Notes: a model not told the origin generated them from the sequence alone. A DNA stretch of 64,000 nt from Anaerolineaceae bacterium oral taxon 439 (GCA_001717545.1 CP017039.1:1488001-1552000), one strand, 5' to 3'; positions 49,526-58,847 are shown, counted from the stretch's first letter. A program made the numbers and translations.

Positions 49526-50750
49526 ATGGCGGTTATCTGGCATGTCAATTGCGGTTCTGGCCGCGGTCCTTTTATGGGCCGTCGCCTTCGGAGCGACGCG
49601 CGCGGAAGCGGCCGTGGGCGATCTCCGGATCCTCGGCGGCGAGCGGACGATTCGCGAAGGCGAAACGGTCAAACGGAATATTTCGGTCATGGGCGGCGAG
49701 CTTGAAGTCCGGAAAGACGCGAAAATATACGGCGATATCACGATTTTCGGCGGGGAGGCTGAGTTTGATCAGGGGACGGAAATTTTCGGAACGATCCGCG
49801 TTTATGGCGGCGAGATTACCGTTGAGGGAACGGTTTCAGAAGATATCGTCGTCCTTGGCGGCGAGGTTCACCTGAAAGAAGACGCTATCGTCGAAGGAAA
49901 CGTCAAGACGGTCGGCGGAAAGCTCAATCGTTCAAGAGGCTCGATTATCCGCGGCGAAGTTATCGGGGGGATCGTCGATGATTTTGAAGTGGAATTTGAT
50001 CCGGAGGAGATCGTCGCGGAGCGCAGAGCTCATTTCTTCCCGTTCGGCGGATTCCGGACCGTCCGCAGCGCCTTTACGTCGGCGTTCTCGTTCCTGACGA
50101 ACTTCCTGCTGATCGCCGCCGCCGCGCTGCTGCTGGCGATTTTTGCCCCGAAGCATGTCGCGGCCGCGGAAACGTACCTGAATAAAAATCGCGGACTGAC
50201 TTGGTTTATCGGCGCGGCGGTCTTGTTTCTGGTTCCTGTTGCGGCGCTCTTTTTATCGATTACGCTGATCCTGATTCCGGTTGCGCTGATCCTGATCCTG
50301 GTTTACATTATCGCGATCTTCTGCGGGTTTGTCGTCGTCGCTTCACTGATCGGGAAAGAGCTGAAGCGGCGAATTCAGCTGACGATGCGTCCGGAATGGC
50401 TGACGTTCGTCGGCGCGGTCGCCCTGATCGTCGTCTTCGCGGTCTTTGACGCGCTGCCCTGGTGGATCAGCTGGACGCCGAAATTCTTCGCGGCGACGTT
50501 CGGCTTAGGCGCGGTTTCGCAGTACCTCTATGAACAATATGCTCAGCGCGGCGGACGCAGCGGAACGGCGCTTCGTGGGGATATCCCCGCAAGCGGGACG
50601 GTTCCCGACGAAGGTTCAATCGTGCAGCCGTCCGCGTTTACTCCGGCCGGCGCGCCGGAGACGACGGATCCGGAAGTGGGCAGCGCCGGTATAAAGCCGG
50701 AGCGGCGTTCCGGGCCGGACGCTTCGGAGGATAACGGCGCGGATTCGTAA
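49512..50750 (+). CDS. Bactofilin-like/polymer-forming domain membrane protein
   Basis: 412 residues. Residues 1-32 form a signal/anchor (SIAVLAAVLLWAVAFGATRAEA). Residues 35-170 are a right-handed beta-helix of repeats with the VxGG pattern: RILGGERTIREGETVKRNI, GGELEVRKDAKIYGDITIFGGEAEFDQGTEIFGTIRVYGGEITVEGTVSEDIVVLGGEVHLKEDAIVEGNVKTVGG, as in bactofilins, but exported. Then about five spans (196-345) and a Pro/Ser/Gly tail. The gene starts within the 3' end of the anti-sigma gene, so it is probably the effector or sensor of the sigma system. A terminator ends the operon at 50782-50820. Function unknown. Confidence 0.8.
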   Translation: MNKNKWRLSGMSIAVLAAVLLWAVAFGATRAEAAVGDLRILGGERTIREGETVKRNISVMGGELEVRKDAKIYGDITIFGGEAEFDQGTEIFGTIRVYGGEITVEGTVSEDIVVLGGEVHLKEDAIVEGNVKTVGGKLNRSRGSIIRGEVIGGIVDDFEVEFDPEEIVAERRAHFFPFGGFRTVRSAFTSAFSFLTNFLLIAAAALLLAIFAPKHVAAAETYLNKNRGLTWFIGAAVLFLVPVAALFLSITLILIPVALILILVYIIAIFCGFVVVASLIGKELKRRIQLTMRPEWLTFVGAVALIVVFAVFDALPWWISWTPKFFAATFGLGAVSQYLYEQYAQRGGRSGTALRGDIPASGTVPDEGSIVQPSAFTPAGAPETTDPEVGSAGIKPERRSGPDASEDNGADS

Positions 50751-50781
50751 CGCGGAGCGTATCGATTTCCCGAGCATAAGT

Positions 50782-50820
50782 AAGGGCGTTTCCGGGTTTC
50801 TCGGGCGCCCTTTTTTTTAT
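50782..50820 (+). terminator. Rho-independent terminator of the sigma operon
   Basis: AAGGGCG and CGCCCTT arms followed by eight T, about 30 bases after the bactofilin-like stop. Confidence 0.8.
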
Positions 50821-50960
50821 CGAGCGCCCGGATCGGAAATTTATGTATTCAGCCGTTCAATGTTTTATAAAATAAAAAAATAAAAACATATAAATTTGAC
50901 CTTCCGAATTGTTGTAATTGTCAGCGTTTTATTAACAGTGTATTCAAATCGCTTTTGCCG

Positions 50961-50990
50961 TTGCGACGGACGGATTGCGTCTGGTATAAT
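50961..50990 (+). promoter_or_regulatory. Candidate promoter of the suf operon
   Basis: TATAAT (50985-50990) with TTGCGA 18 bases upstream, about 135 bases before sufC. The remaining 50821-51125 is AT-rich with an A-tract region and no gene; regulator sites cannot be assigned. Confidence 0.5.
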
Positions 50991-51125
50991 ATTCGCGCGT
51001 TATAATCGGCGCTCCAGCGTCTGTCGATTTTTATGAAATGGCTTTAAAAAGCGCCGGACCGAACGTCAGATTTAGTTCGTTCATGAAACGGCGCGCCGGA
51101 TCATGAGATATTTTCAGGAGAATTT

Positions 51126-51887
51126 ATGACCATGCAAGGGTTGCAAATCAAACATGTATCGGTTCAAATCGAAGATAAACTGATTTTCAGCGATTTGAAC
51201 TTAACCGTTCGTCCCGGTGAAATTCATGCGATCATGGGCCCGAACGGGGCCGGAAAATCGACGTTATCCAACGCGATTATGGGCCATCCGAGTTATGAGA
51301 TTACCGAAGGCGATATCGTTTTAAACGGGGAATCGATTCTCGACTGGAGCGTCGACGAACGGGCGAACGCCGGGTTGTTCCTGGCGTTTCAGAGCCCGAT
51401 CGCGGTTCCGGGCGTAACTGTTGCGAATTTTTTGCGAACGGCGCTGAACGCCAAGGCGAAGAAGAAAGATCCGGAAGCGAAGCCGGTTTCGATCGCCGCT
51501 TTTCGGAAAATGCTGAAAGAGAAAATGGCGCTGCTGAAAATCGACAATGTATTCGCGGGACGTTACCTGAACGACGGATTTTCCGGCGGTGAGAAGAAGC
51601 GATTGGAGGTTCTGCAAATGTCTGTCCTGCAACCGGAAATCGCGATTCTGGACGAGATCGATTCCGGACTCGATATCGACGCGATGCGGATTGTCGCCGA
51701 AGGGGTCAACCGACTGGTTCGGGAAACCGGGATGGGCGTTCTCATGATTACGCATTATCAACGTCTCCTGAACGAGATTCATCCGGACTACGTTCATATC
51801 ATGATGGACGGCGGGATGATCCGGTCGGGCGACGCGAAGCTGGCGCTGGAAATTGAGGAACGCGGGTACGACTGGGTCCGCGAGTAG
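51126..51887 (+). CDS. sufC: Fe-S cluster assembly ATPase SufC
   Basis: 253 residues, single ABC ATPase without membrane domain. Walker [16 protein letters not shown] (residues 39-53), the SufC-specific [39 protein letters not shown], signature [13 protein letters not shown], Walker [17 protein letters not shown] and the H-loop ITHYQRLL. It powers the SufBCD scaffold for Fe-S assembly. AGGAG lies 6 bases before the ATG. First gene of sufC-B-D-x-S-U; the order starting with sufC-sufB-sufD resembles many non-proteobacterial operons. Confidence 0.96.
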   Translation: MTMQGLQIKHVSVQIEDKLIFSDLNLTVRPGEIHAIMGPNGAGKSTLSNAIMGHPSYEITEGDIVLNGESILDWSVDERANAGLFLAFQSPIAVPGVTVANFLRTALNAKAKKKDPEAKPVSIAAFRKMLKEKMALLKIDNVFAGRYLNDGFSGGEKKRLEVLQMSVLQPEIAILDEIDSGLDIDAMRIVAEGVNRLVRETGMGVLMITHYQRLLNEIHPDYVHIMMDGGMIRSGDAKLALEIEERGYDWVRE

Positions 51888-51907
51888 ACCGCGCGAAAGG
51901 CGAACGC

Positions 51908-53320
51908 ATGGAACAGAATCAACTCATAGAACAGCCGATCGGCGAATTTGCGGAGCTGTATAATTTCCGCGATCCGGATACGGCGATATTTAAGACGGAC
52001 GTCGGACTGACCGAGGACGTCGTCCGGAAGATTTCCGAGCTGAAAGGCGAGCCGGAATGGATGCTCGAGTTTCGGCTGAAAGCTTTAGCGCATTTCTTCG
52101 AAAAACCGATGCCCGGTTGGGGGCCCGATTTGTTCGGACTGGATTTATCCAACCTGGTTTATTACGTCCGGCCGTCCGAGCGTTCCGAGCGTTCCTGGGA
52201 CGACGTTCCGGACACGATTAAGAATACGTTCGACCGGCTCGGGATCCCCGAAGCGGAGCAGAAATTCCTCGCCGGCGTCGGGGCGCAGTATGAATCCGAG
52301 ATGGTCTATCATAGTATTCTGGCCTTTCTCGAAGAGCAGGGCGTTATCTTCCTCAGTATCGAAGACGGCCTTCGACAGCACCCCGATCTTTTCCGGAAGT
52401 TTTTCGGGACGATCGTCCCGTATCGTGATAATAAATTCGCAGCGCTGAACAGCGCCGTCTGGTCGGGCGGTTCGTTCGTTTACGTCCCCAAGGGCGTCAA
52501 GGTCGATCTCCCGCTTCAGGCGTATTTCCGGCTGAATTCGCCGAATATCGGCCAGTTCGAGCGGACGTTGATTATCGCGGACGAAGGCGCTCAGGTTCAC
52601 TACGTTGAGGGCTGTACCGCGCCTCAGTATTCCGAGAGCTCGTTCCATAGCGGCGTTATCGAAATTTACGTTGCGCCGAACGCGCGGGTCCGTTATTCGA
52701 CGATCCAGAATTGGTCGACGAACGTGTATAACCTGGTTACGCAGCGCGCGAAGGTCATGGCGCATGGGACAATGGAATGGGTCGACGCGAATATGGGAGG
52801 GAAGGTGACGATGAAATATCCGTCCTGTTATTTAATGGGGGACGGAGCGCATGGCGAGATGCTGTCGATGGCCTTCGCGGGCAGGGATCAGATCCAGGAT
52901 GCCGGGACGAAAATGATGCATTTCGCGCCAAACACGACGAGTAACGTCGTTTCCAAGTCGATCAGCAAGGACGGCGGCCGGTCGTCGTACCGCGGAGTCC
53001 TGAAGGTCACGAAGAAGGCGGAAAACGCGAAAGCGAACGTCGTCTGCGATGCGCTGATCCTCGACGATCATTCCGAATCGGATACGTATCCGACGATGGA
53101 CATCGAGCAGCAGAAGGTCTCGATCGGGCATGAAGCTTCGGTATCGAAAGTTGGCGAGGAGCAGCTGTTTTACCTGATGAGCCGCGGGATTTCGGAAGCG
53201 GACGCGACGACGATGATCGTTTCCGGGTTTATTGAACCGTTGGTTAAGGAGCTGCCGATGGAGTACGCGGTCGAGATGAATCGCCTGATCCAGCTACAGA
53301 TGTCCGGGTCGGTCGGGTAG
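51908..53320 (+). CDS. sufB: Fe-S cluster assembly scaffold SufB
   Basis: 470 residues. Contains the conserved SufB core: [94 protein letters not shown] (Cys of the cluster site), a beta-helix, then [48 protein letters not shown]. Forms the Fe-S scaffold with SufD and SufC in the cytoplasm, accepting sulfur from SufS through SufU. An AAGGCGA lies before the ATG, 20 bases after sufC. Confidence 0.97.
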   Translation: MEQNQLIEQPIGEFAELYNFRDPDTAIFKTDVGLTEDVVRKISELKGEPEWMLEFRLKALAHFFEKPMPGWGPDLFGLDLSNLVYYVRPSERSERSWDDVPDTIKNTFDRLGIPEAEQKFLAGVGAQYESEMVYHSILAFLEEQGVIFLSIEDGLRQHPDLFRKFFGTIVPYRDNKFAALNSAVWSGGSFVYVPKGVKVDLPLQAYFRLNSPNIGQFERTLIIADEGAQVHYVEGCTAPQYSESSFHSGVIEIYVAPNARVRYSTIQNWSTNVYNLVTQRAKVMAHGTMEWVDANMGGKVTMKYPSCYLMGDGAHGEMLSMAFAGRDQIQDAGTKMMHFAPNTTSNVVSKSISKDGGRSSYRGVLKVTKKAENAKANVVCDALILDDHSESDTYPTMDIEQQKVSIGHEASVSKVGEEQLFYLMSRGISEADATTMIVSGFIEPLVKELPMEYAVEMNRLIQLQMSGSVG

Positions 53321-53328
53321 GAGGGACG

Positions 53329-54567
53329 ATGGAAAAAATAATCGAAGCTGCGTCGGATCTCCGCGGTCTTTTCGATGCAATGAATGGTATGACGGCGCTC
53401 GGCGAAGCTGAGCGGGAACGGCTTCTTGAAACGGTCGCGGATCGGGCTTACCCGCCGCGGCGCGCCGAGCGTGTGGCGCGGAGCGATGACGCGGCGGGAA
53501 CTGGCGGATGGTACCGATGGGAAAACGGATCGGGCCGGCGTTGGATCGCTCCCGCGGCCGCGGAACGGGGCGTCCGTTTTGAATCGCTCGAAGAGCTTAC
53601 GGCGTCGGAGCCCGAGCTGGCGGCGCGGATTATCGAACGGGTCAGAGCGGCGCGGAAAATCGCGCTGGCGGCGGCGCTGGACGGAATCGCGCGGGAGACG
53701 GTTGTCCTCTATGTTCCCCGCGGCGTTCGGGCCAGAGGGGACTTCCTGCTGGACGCATCTCTGAGCGAGGCGGGCCGGTTGGGCGCGATGCGCGTTTGGG
53801 CGCTTCTCGAAGACGATTCCGAAGCGACGTTTACGCTGAACCTGCGTTCCGGTTCGGGGTCGGACGAAATCCTCTTCCTGAGTCCGGTTACGCTCGTCGT
53901 CGGAGAAAACGCCTCGCTGAAGGCGCATGAAATTCAGGATTTCCACGCGAACGCTTTCTGTATTCGCGATACGACGATGGCGATCGGCGCGGGCGGGGCG
54001 GCCGACTGGATTACCGCCGAGGTTGGGTCGGCGCGCTCGATGGCGGAGCTGACGGTCAATCTGGTCGGCGACGGCGCGCAGGCCAGGATCAACGGCGTCT
54101 TTTTCGGGAATCTGGATCAGCGGATCACGATGAACACGAGGCAGAACCACTACGGGCGGAACTCATATAGTTCGCTTCTTTATAAAGGCGCGGTCAGGGA
54201 CCGGGCGCATGCGACCTGGACCGGGATGATTTACGTGGACCCAAAGGCGACCGGAACGGACGGGTATCAGAAAAACGACAATCTTGTCCTGGATCCTGAA
54301 GCGCGCGTTTTCGCCCGTCCGGGGCTGGAAATTGTTACGAATGATGTGAAATGTTCCCATGGAACGACGATGACCGAGATCGATCGGAATCAGGTTTTTT
54401 ACCTGGCGTCCCGCGGGATTCCGGAAGAAGAAGCGCGGGCGCTGATTATCGACGGATTTTTCGGGTCGATCCTGGATTCGATCTCGTCCGATCTGATTCG
54501 GGACCGTATCCAGTCGCATATCCATGCAAAATTGAACCGCTGTGAAAGGATGGTAGAATCAAGATGA
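53329..54567 (+). CDS. sufD: Fe-S cluster assembly protein SufD
   Basis: 412 residues, the SufBD partner lacking the cluster cysteine arrangement. The C-terminal UPF0051 core is clear: NHYGRNSYSSLLYKGAVRDRAHATWTGMIYVDPKATGTDGYQKNDNLVLDPEARVFARPGLEIVTNDVKCSHGTTMTEIDRNQVFYLASRGIPEEEARALIIDGFF. The N-terminal 180 residues are divergent. Eight bases after sufB; the next small gene overlaps its stop (ATGA). GGAGGGACG lies before the ATG. Confidence 0.94.
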   Translation: MEKIIEAASDLRGLFDAMNGMTALGEAERERLLETVADRAYPPRRAERVARSDDAAGTGGWYRWENGSGRRWIAPAAAERGVRFESLEELTASEPELAARIIERVRAARKIALAAALDGIARETVVLYVPRGVRARGDFLLDASLSEAGRLGAMRVWALLEDDSEATFTLNLRSGSGSDEILFLSPVTLVVGENASLKAHEIQDFHANAFCIRDTTMAIGAGGAADWITAEVGSARSMAELTVNLVGDGAQARINGVFFGNLDQRITMNTRQNHYGRNSYSSLLYKGAVRDRAHATWTGMIYVDPKATGTDGYQKNDNLVLDPEARVFARPGLEIVTNDVKCSHGTTMTEIDRNQVFYLASRGIPEEEARALIIDGFFGSILDSISSDLIRDRIQSHIHAKLNRCERMVESR

Positions 54568-54836
54568 GTAATCCTCCTGCGATGCGCGATCCTGAGCCGG
54601 ACGCCGGATATCAGGTTGGAGATATTGTTGAAGTTTTCTGCGACCACGAACGGCGCGGAGCGCGGACGACCGGCTGGCTGCGTGGAATTATCGTACATAT
54701 CAATCCGGAATCGAAAATGATTTCCGTTCAGTTCCGTACGAACGTTTTCCTGACGGAGGGGTGGATGGTTCCCGATCGGCTGCTGAGCTTTCCGTTTTCT
54801 TCGCCCGACGTACGCCCATGCAGACGGGCGATGTAA
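54564..54836 (+). CDS. Small hypothetical protein in the suf operon (SH3/Tudor-like barrel)
   Basis: 90 residues; I do not recognise it. After a polar 15-residue leader, residues 16-75 look like a small beta barrel: YQVGDIVEVFCDHERRGARTTGWLRGIIVHINPESKMISVQFRTNVFLTEGWMVPDRLL, an SH3- or Tudor-type pattern with GDxVEV and GxIVxI strands. No cysteine pair, so not an Fe-S carrier. The start overlaps the sufD stop (ATGA) and it is followed by sufS, so it is made with the machinery. Could be an adaptor of the SUF complex or a hitchhiking gene. Confidence 0.7.
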   Translation: MSNPPAMRDPEPDAGYQVGDIVEVFCDHERRGARTTGWLRGIIVHINPESKMISVQFRTNVFLTEGWMVPDRLLSFPFSSPDVRPCRRAM

Positions 54837-54877
54837 GCGGCGGACGTTCCGGAACGATGAGCGGCGTGGAGAAGCGA

Positions 54878-56095
54878 ATGATCGACGTGAAGCGTGTTTT
54901 GGAGGATTTTCCGATCCTGACGGCGACGGATGGGAGCGGGCGGACGCTCTGTTATCTGGATTCCGGCGCAACGTCGCAGCGTCCGAATCAGGTTTTAGCG
55001 GCGATGGATCGGTATTATACGGAGATGAACGCGAATATTCATCGCGGCGTCTACCGGATTTCGGAAGAGGCGACCGCCGCTTACGAAGCGGCGCGGGAAA
55101 AGATCCGCGCGTTCCTGAACGCGAAATCGACGCGCGAAATTATCTATACGAGTGGGACGACCGAGTCGATTAATTTGGTCGCGAAATGCTGGGGGCGGTC
55201 GCTTTCTGCCGGCGATCGCGTCGTCGTCACGGAATATGAACATCATTCGAACCTGGTCCCCTGGCAGATGCTGTCTGCGGAGCGGGGAATTCAGATTGAG
55301 GTGATCCCGGTTTTGGACGATGGGACGCTCGATCAGGGCGTTTACCGTGATATCCTGACCCGGGAACCGAAGCTGGTCGCGATCGGCGGGATGTCGAACG
55401 TATTGGGGACGGTTCCTCCGGTCGCGGAGATGATTCGCGCGGCGCACGACGCCGGGGCGCTCGTTCTCGTCGACGGCGCACAAACGGTTCCGCACCAGCC
55501 GGTCGACGTTCGGGCGCTGGACGCGGACTTCCTGGCGTTCTCGGCGCATAAGATGCTGGGTCCGACGGGGATCGGCATCCTGTACGGGAAGGAAGCTCTG
55601 CTGCGGGCGATGCCGCCGTTCCTGGGCGGCGGGGACATGATTCGGAAGGTTGGTCTCCGTTCGTTCACGGCCGCCGATTTACCGTACAAATTTGAAGCCG
55701 GCACGAAGCAGATCGCCGAAGCGATTGGATTCGGCGCGGCGGTCGATTACCTGAGCGCGCTGGGGATGGAGAACGTCGCGGCACATGAGCAGATGTTGAC
55801 GGAGCGCGCGATCACGGTGCTCCGGACTGTTCCGGGGCTGACGATTTACGGTCCGCAGCGTGAACGCGGCGGCCTGGTCAGCTTCACGATCGACGGCGTC
55901 CATCCGCACGACGTGGCTTCGCTCCTGGACGAGGCTCGGATCTGCGTCCGCGCGGGGCATCATTGCGCGATGCCGATTCATGACCGGTTCAGGATTCCGG
56001 CGACGACGCGCGCGTCGTTCTACCTTTATAATACCGAAGCGGACGTCGAGCGTCTCGCAGCGGGATTAAAGCGCGTGATTCAAATTTTTGCGTAA
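54878..56095 (+). CDS. sufS: Cysteine desulfurase SufS (group II)
   Basis: 405 residues. PLP lysine in FLAFSAHKMLGPTGIGILYG, and the catalytic loop RAGHHCAMPIHDRF with the persulfide-carrying Cys, as in E. coli SufS. N-terminal DFPILTATDGSGRTLCYLDSGATSQRPNQVLAAMDRYYTEMNANIHRGVYRISEEATAAYE matches the family. It takes sulfur from cysteine and passes it to SufU. ATG 54878 is chosen because GGAG lies 6 bases upstream and the length is then the usual 405; open sequence upstream of it (from 54761) overlaps the preceding gene in another frame. Confidence 0.96.
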   Translation: MIDVKRVLEDFPILTATDGSGRTLCYLDSGATSQRPNQVLAAMDRYYTEMNANIHRGVYRISEEATAAYEAAREKIRAFLNAKSTREIIYTSGTTESINLVAKCWGRSLSAGDRVVVTEYEHHSNLVPWQMLSAERGIQIEVIPVLDDGTLDQGVYRDILTREPKLVAIGGMSNVLGTVPPVAEMIRAAHDAGALVLVDGAQTVPHQPVDVRALDADFLAFSAHKMLGPTGIGILYGKEALLRAMPPFLGGGDMIRKVGLRSFTAADLPYKFEAGTKQIAEAIGFGAAVDYLSALGMENVAAHEQMLTERAITVLRTVPGLTIYGPQRERGGLVSFTIDGVHPHDVASLLDEARICVRAGHHCAMPIHDRFRIPATTRASFYLYNTEADVERLAAGLKRVIQIFA

Positions 56096-56106
56096 GGCGG
56101 TGGCCG

Positions 56107-56490
56107 TTGGACGATTTATATCGTGAAGTTATCCTGGATCATTATAAGAACCCTCAGTATCGCGGGGAGCTCGATCCACATGACCTGAGCTTCGAGGACG
56201 AGAACCCGCTCTGCGGGGATCACCTGCGGATCGACCTGCGGGTAGACGACGCGGGCGTCGTAACCGACGCGCGTTTTTCGGGTCATGGCTGCGCCATATC
56301 GCAGGCGTCCGCCGATTTACTGGTCGAATCGATTATCGGAAAGAAGATCGACGATCTGAAGGACCTGTCGAAAGACGACGTTTTGGAGCTTCTTGGGTTT
56401 GACGAGCTGGGACCGGTCCGGCTGAAATGCGCGCTGCTGTCGCTGAAGGTCCTGAAAGGCGGACTTTGGGGAATCGGGGAAGAGGAATAG
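56107..56490 (+). CDS. sufU: Zinc-dependent sulfurtransferase SufU
   Basis: 127 residues of the IscU-like SufU family. Zn and sulfur-transfer residues are C36 and D38 (NPLCGDHLRIDLRV), C62 (GHGCAISQASADLLVE) and C108 (VRLKCALLSLKVL), plus the SufU-type insertion between them. It accepts sulfur from SufS and delivers it to SufBCD. It starts with TTG 56107, 11 bases after sufS, behind GGCGGTGG. Last gene of the suf operon; a strong stem-loop follows at 56665-56732. Confidence 0.95.
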   Translation: MDDLYREVILDHYKNPQYRGELDPHDLSFEDENPLCGDHLRIDLRVDDAGVVTDARFSGHGCAISQASADLLVESIIGKKIDDLKDLSKDDVLELLGFDELGPVRLKCALLSLKVLKGGLWGIGEEE

Positions 56491-56664
56491 CCCCTGATTC
56501 TGATCATTTCGCCTCGGCTTGAGAAAAAACCGTTAATTCGCGAAGTTCGCTGATGAATCTTCTTCGGATATCGGACGGGAACGGCGGCGATCGCCTGGGC
56601 GCTTATGCGGTATCGGGCGGGGGATGACCAATTCAGATGCCTGTTCTGGACATGAAATAAAACG

Positions 56665-56732
56665 AGGACCGACACGGCGGACTCTCCTGTTCTCAGCGAT
56701 GATAAGAGGGAGAAGTCCGTTGCGTCGGTCCT
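56665..56732. other. Long stem-loop between convergent sufU and minus-strand gene
   Basis: AGGACCGAC (56665-56673) pairs with GTCGGTCCT (56724-56732); inside it CGGACT pairs with AGTCCG and CTCC with GGAG, giving a long interrupted hairpin. It lies 175 bases beyond sufU and 45 bases beyond the stop of the minus-strand gene. No T-run is adjacent on either side, so it may terminate poorly or be a structured RNA. Confidence 0.5.
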
Positions 56733-56776
56733 GCTGAGGCTGGTTTGACGACGGTTTTTCTTTTCCGGAATCTTTT

Positions 56777-57478
56777 TTATTCAATATCGTCGAGCGGGAG
56801 CTTGTCCGTGACTTCGTCGATAAATTCCGGCGAAAAACGGTTCTCTTTCGCGTACTTTCGGATCAGGTCCTTGATCTTATCCAGCGGAATCGTATCGTAT
56901 CTGAACCTCGCTTCCGGGTCGATTTCTGATTTCGGGTTGATAAAAACGAGGACAGGGTGAATCGCGTCGGCGGGAAAATCGATCTCCTTTTCCGCAAAAT
57001 ATTTTTTAACTGCTTCGATGGCGGCGTCCGCTTCGAGATCCGGACGTCCGATGCCCTCCTGGCCAAAGATTTTCATGAAGAACGAGGCCTTTTTCTGGGT
57101 CCAGCGCCCCTTCTTTTCGTCATAGCCGATCGTCCCGCCTTGGAAACAGGGGAGGAGGATAAACGCGCCGGCGGTCCCGACGAGAAGATGGTTCACGGGT
57201 TCCATGTAGTGATAAATCGAGAAATTATCGCTGAGGCCCTTGAGCTTGACGTTAAAAATGAAGTCGTTCGAGGGCTCCCGTCCCCAGTTCGTCGTCAGCG
57301 TGATTGAAAGCTGCGAAATAATGACGCCGGTCAGGAGCGCGATAAACGAGTACATAAAATACTGTTCGGAGAACGCCAGGACCGCGCCAATGATCAGGAC
57401 GCCGAAGCTGACGCCGGTCAGGACCTGCGACATGAGTTTATTTTTCTTGAATTTCTTTTCGTTCTTATAGATATACAT
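56777..57478 (-). CDS. Membrane protein with NERD-like domain, hypothetical
   Basis: 233 residues. Two adjacent membrane spans at about 17-36 and 41-62 (VLTGVSFGVLIIGAVLAF, YFMYSFIALLTGVIISQLSI), then a soluble domain with HLLVGTAGAFILLPCFQGGTIGYDEKKGRWTQKK. That block looks like the core of the NERD nuclease-related fold (hxxVGPxGVFxxxxK..G.I....G.W), but the acidic metal ligands are not obvious, so nuclease activity is doubtful. C-terminal IHPVLVFINPKSEID matches the strand that ends NERD domains. Follows plsX by 7 bases on the minus strand, so they are probably co-transcribed. Confidence 0.65.
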   Translation of the reverse strand: MYIYKNEKKFKKNKLMSQVLTGVSFGVLIIGAVLAFSEQYFMYSFIALLTGVIISQLSITLTTNWGREPSNDFIFNVKLKGLSDNFSIYHYMEPVNHLLVGTAGAFILLPCFQGGTIGYDEKKGRWTQKKASFFMKIFGQEGIGRPDLEADAAIEAVKKYFAEKEIDFPADAIHPVLVFINPKSEIDPEARFRYDTIPLDKIKDLIRKYAKENRFSPEFIDEVTDKLPLDDIE

Positions 57479-57485
57479 GTGTGAT

Positions 57486-58499
57486 TTACTCTCCTGATTC
57501 CCTGGATAGTTCGAGCGGGATCCGGCGGCGGATCTCGTCGATCAGCTTCCCGTCGGCCGCTTCTTTAACACGGCGGAGACCGCCGATCGTTGCGTTCGTA
57601 TTTGAACGGCCGTGCCCGACGTAAGCGAGCCCGTCGACGCCGAGGAGCGGAGCCGCGCCGATCCGTTCCGGATCGACTTTCTTTTTCAGCGTCCGGAGCG
57701 TCGATTTATTCAGCAGCGCGCCCAGCTTTGTCAGCGGGTTGGAAAGGAATCCTGCCTTCAGGATTTCCGTGACCATTCTCGCCGTGCTCTCGGTCGTTTT
57801 CATGAAGATATTTCCCGAAAAGCCATCGGTAACGACGACGTCGACTTTATGCGTAAAGACTTCTTTCGGCTCGATATTCCCGTAGAAATTGAGATGCGCC
57901 GAGGCGGCGAGCAGTTTAAACGTTTCGCGCGCTAATTCGTTTCCCTTGGATTCTTCCTCGCCGTTGCTGAGGAGGCCGATCCTGGGGTTGCTGACCCCCA
58001 GCATCTTCTCAGCGTAAACCGCGCCCATGACCGCGAACTGATGCAAGAATTCGGGACGGCAGTCGGAATTCGCGCCGATATCGAGCAGGATACAATCGTC
58101 GCTTTCCGTCGGGAAATATGTCGCGAGGCAAGGGCGGGAAACGTTTTTAATCCGGCCCAGGATTCGGAGCGAGGCGAAAAGCGCCGCGCCGGTCGAGCCG
58201 TTGGTTAAAAATCCGGAAGCTTTCCCTTCGCGGACAAGACGAAGCCCGACCGCCATGGAGTTGTTCGGTTTTTCTTTGAAGCTGGTTACCGCTTTCGCGT
58301 CGCTTTCTAAAACGTCGTCGGCATGCACAAATTCGATCGGTAATCCGGCGAAATCGGATTCTTTCGCGACGGAAAAAATGATGTCGCGATGCCCTGTCAG
58401 GTAAATTTTTTCTGAGGTTTCTCGTGAAAACCGGATCGCGGCTTCGATCTCCGGGACCGGATGTCGATCGCTTCCCATTGCGTCTAACACCAATGCCAT
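57486..58499 (-). CDS. plsX: Phosphate acyltransferase PlsX
   Basis: 337 residues. It makes acyl-phosphate from acyl-ACP for phospholipid synthesis at the cytoplasmic face. Diagnostic blocks: MALVLDAMGSDRHPVPEIEAA at the N-terminus, SDAKAVTSFKEKPNNSMAVGLRLVREGKASGFLTNGSTGAALFASL, LLDIGANSDCRPEFLHQFAVMGAVYAEKMLGVSNPRIGLLSNGEEESKGNELARETFKLL, and VVVTDGFSGNIFMKTTESTA. It precedes the NERD-like gene on the minus strand. The usual fabD/fapR neighbours are absent. The start ATG 58499 has AGGAG-like TCCTGTT on the complementary strand, i.e. a modest site. Confidence 0.96.
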   Translation of the reverse strand: MALVLDAMGSDRHPVPEIEAAIRFSRETSEKIYLTGHRDIIFSVAKESDFAGLPIEFVHADDVLESDAKAVTSFKEKPNNSMAVGLRLVREGKASGFLTNGSTGAALFASLRILGRIKNVSRPCLATYFPTESDDCILLDIGANSDCRPEFLHQFAVMGAVYAEKMLGVSNPRIGLLSNGEEESKGNELARETFKLLAASAHLNFYGNIEPKEVFTHKVDVVVTDGFSGNIFMKTTESTARMVTEILKAGFLSNPLTKLGALLNKSTLRTLKKKVDPERIGAAPLLGVDGLAYVGHGRSNTNATIGGLRRVKEAADGKLIDEIRRRIPLELSRESGE

Positions 58500-58610
58500 A
58501 AGGACTCCTGTTGATATAATCTGACCGGGATATTATATCGTATTTTACGGCGATGCCGCGGGTTCTCCGTGCGGCTGGTGGGATGGGCGTGCGATAGGGG
58601 CGAGAGGAGT

Positions 58611-58640
58611 AAAAAAACTGCCGGATCTGGCAGTTTTTTA
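58611..58640. terminator. Bidirectional hairpin terminator
   Basis: AAAAAACTGCC / GGCAGTTTTTT, 11 base pairs with a 6-base loop, T-runs on both strands. It terminates the two tRNA-Ala genes on the minus strand. Confidence 0.8.
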
Positions 58641-58652
58641 TGATAATTAAGG

Positions 58653-58725
58653 TGGACCTAGTGAGATTCGAACTCACGACCTTCTCAATGCCATTGAGAC
58701 GCGCTCCCAACTGCGCTATAGGCCC
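58653..58725 (-). tRNA. tRNA-Ala (anticodon GGC)
   Basis: On the minus strand, acceptor GGGCCTA pairs with TAGGTCC (one G-T), D-arm GCGC-AGTTGGGA-GCGC, anticodon stem TCTCA/TGAGA with loop ATGGCAT (GGC), T-arm GTGAG-TTCGAAT-CTCAC, discriminator A. CCA is only partly encoded. Second of a tandem pair. Confidence 0.94.
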
Positions 58726-58750
58726 GGGGATTGACTCAGGAGAATAATTG

Positions 58751-58823
58751 TGGACCTGGTGAGATTCGAACTCACGGCCTCTTCAGTGCGATTGAAGCGC
58801 GCTCCCAACTGCGCTACAGGCCC
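58751..58823 (-). tRNA. tRNA-Ala (anticodon CGC)
   Basis: On the minus strand, acceptor GGGCCTG pairs with CAGGTCC, the D-arm is identical to the neighbouring tRNA, the anticodon stem CTTCA/TGAAG holds loop ATCGCAC (CGC), T-arm GTGAG-TTCGAAT-CTCAC. First in the transcript; only 25 bases separate the two genes. Confidence 0.94.
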
Positions 58824-58847
58824 GTACTCAATCCCTTAAGCTTCAAT

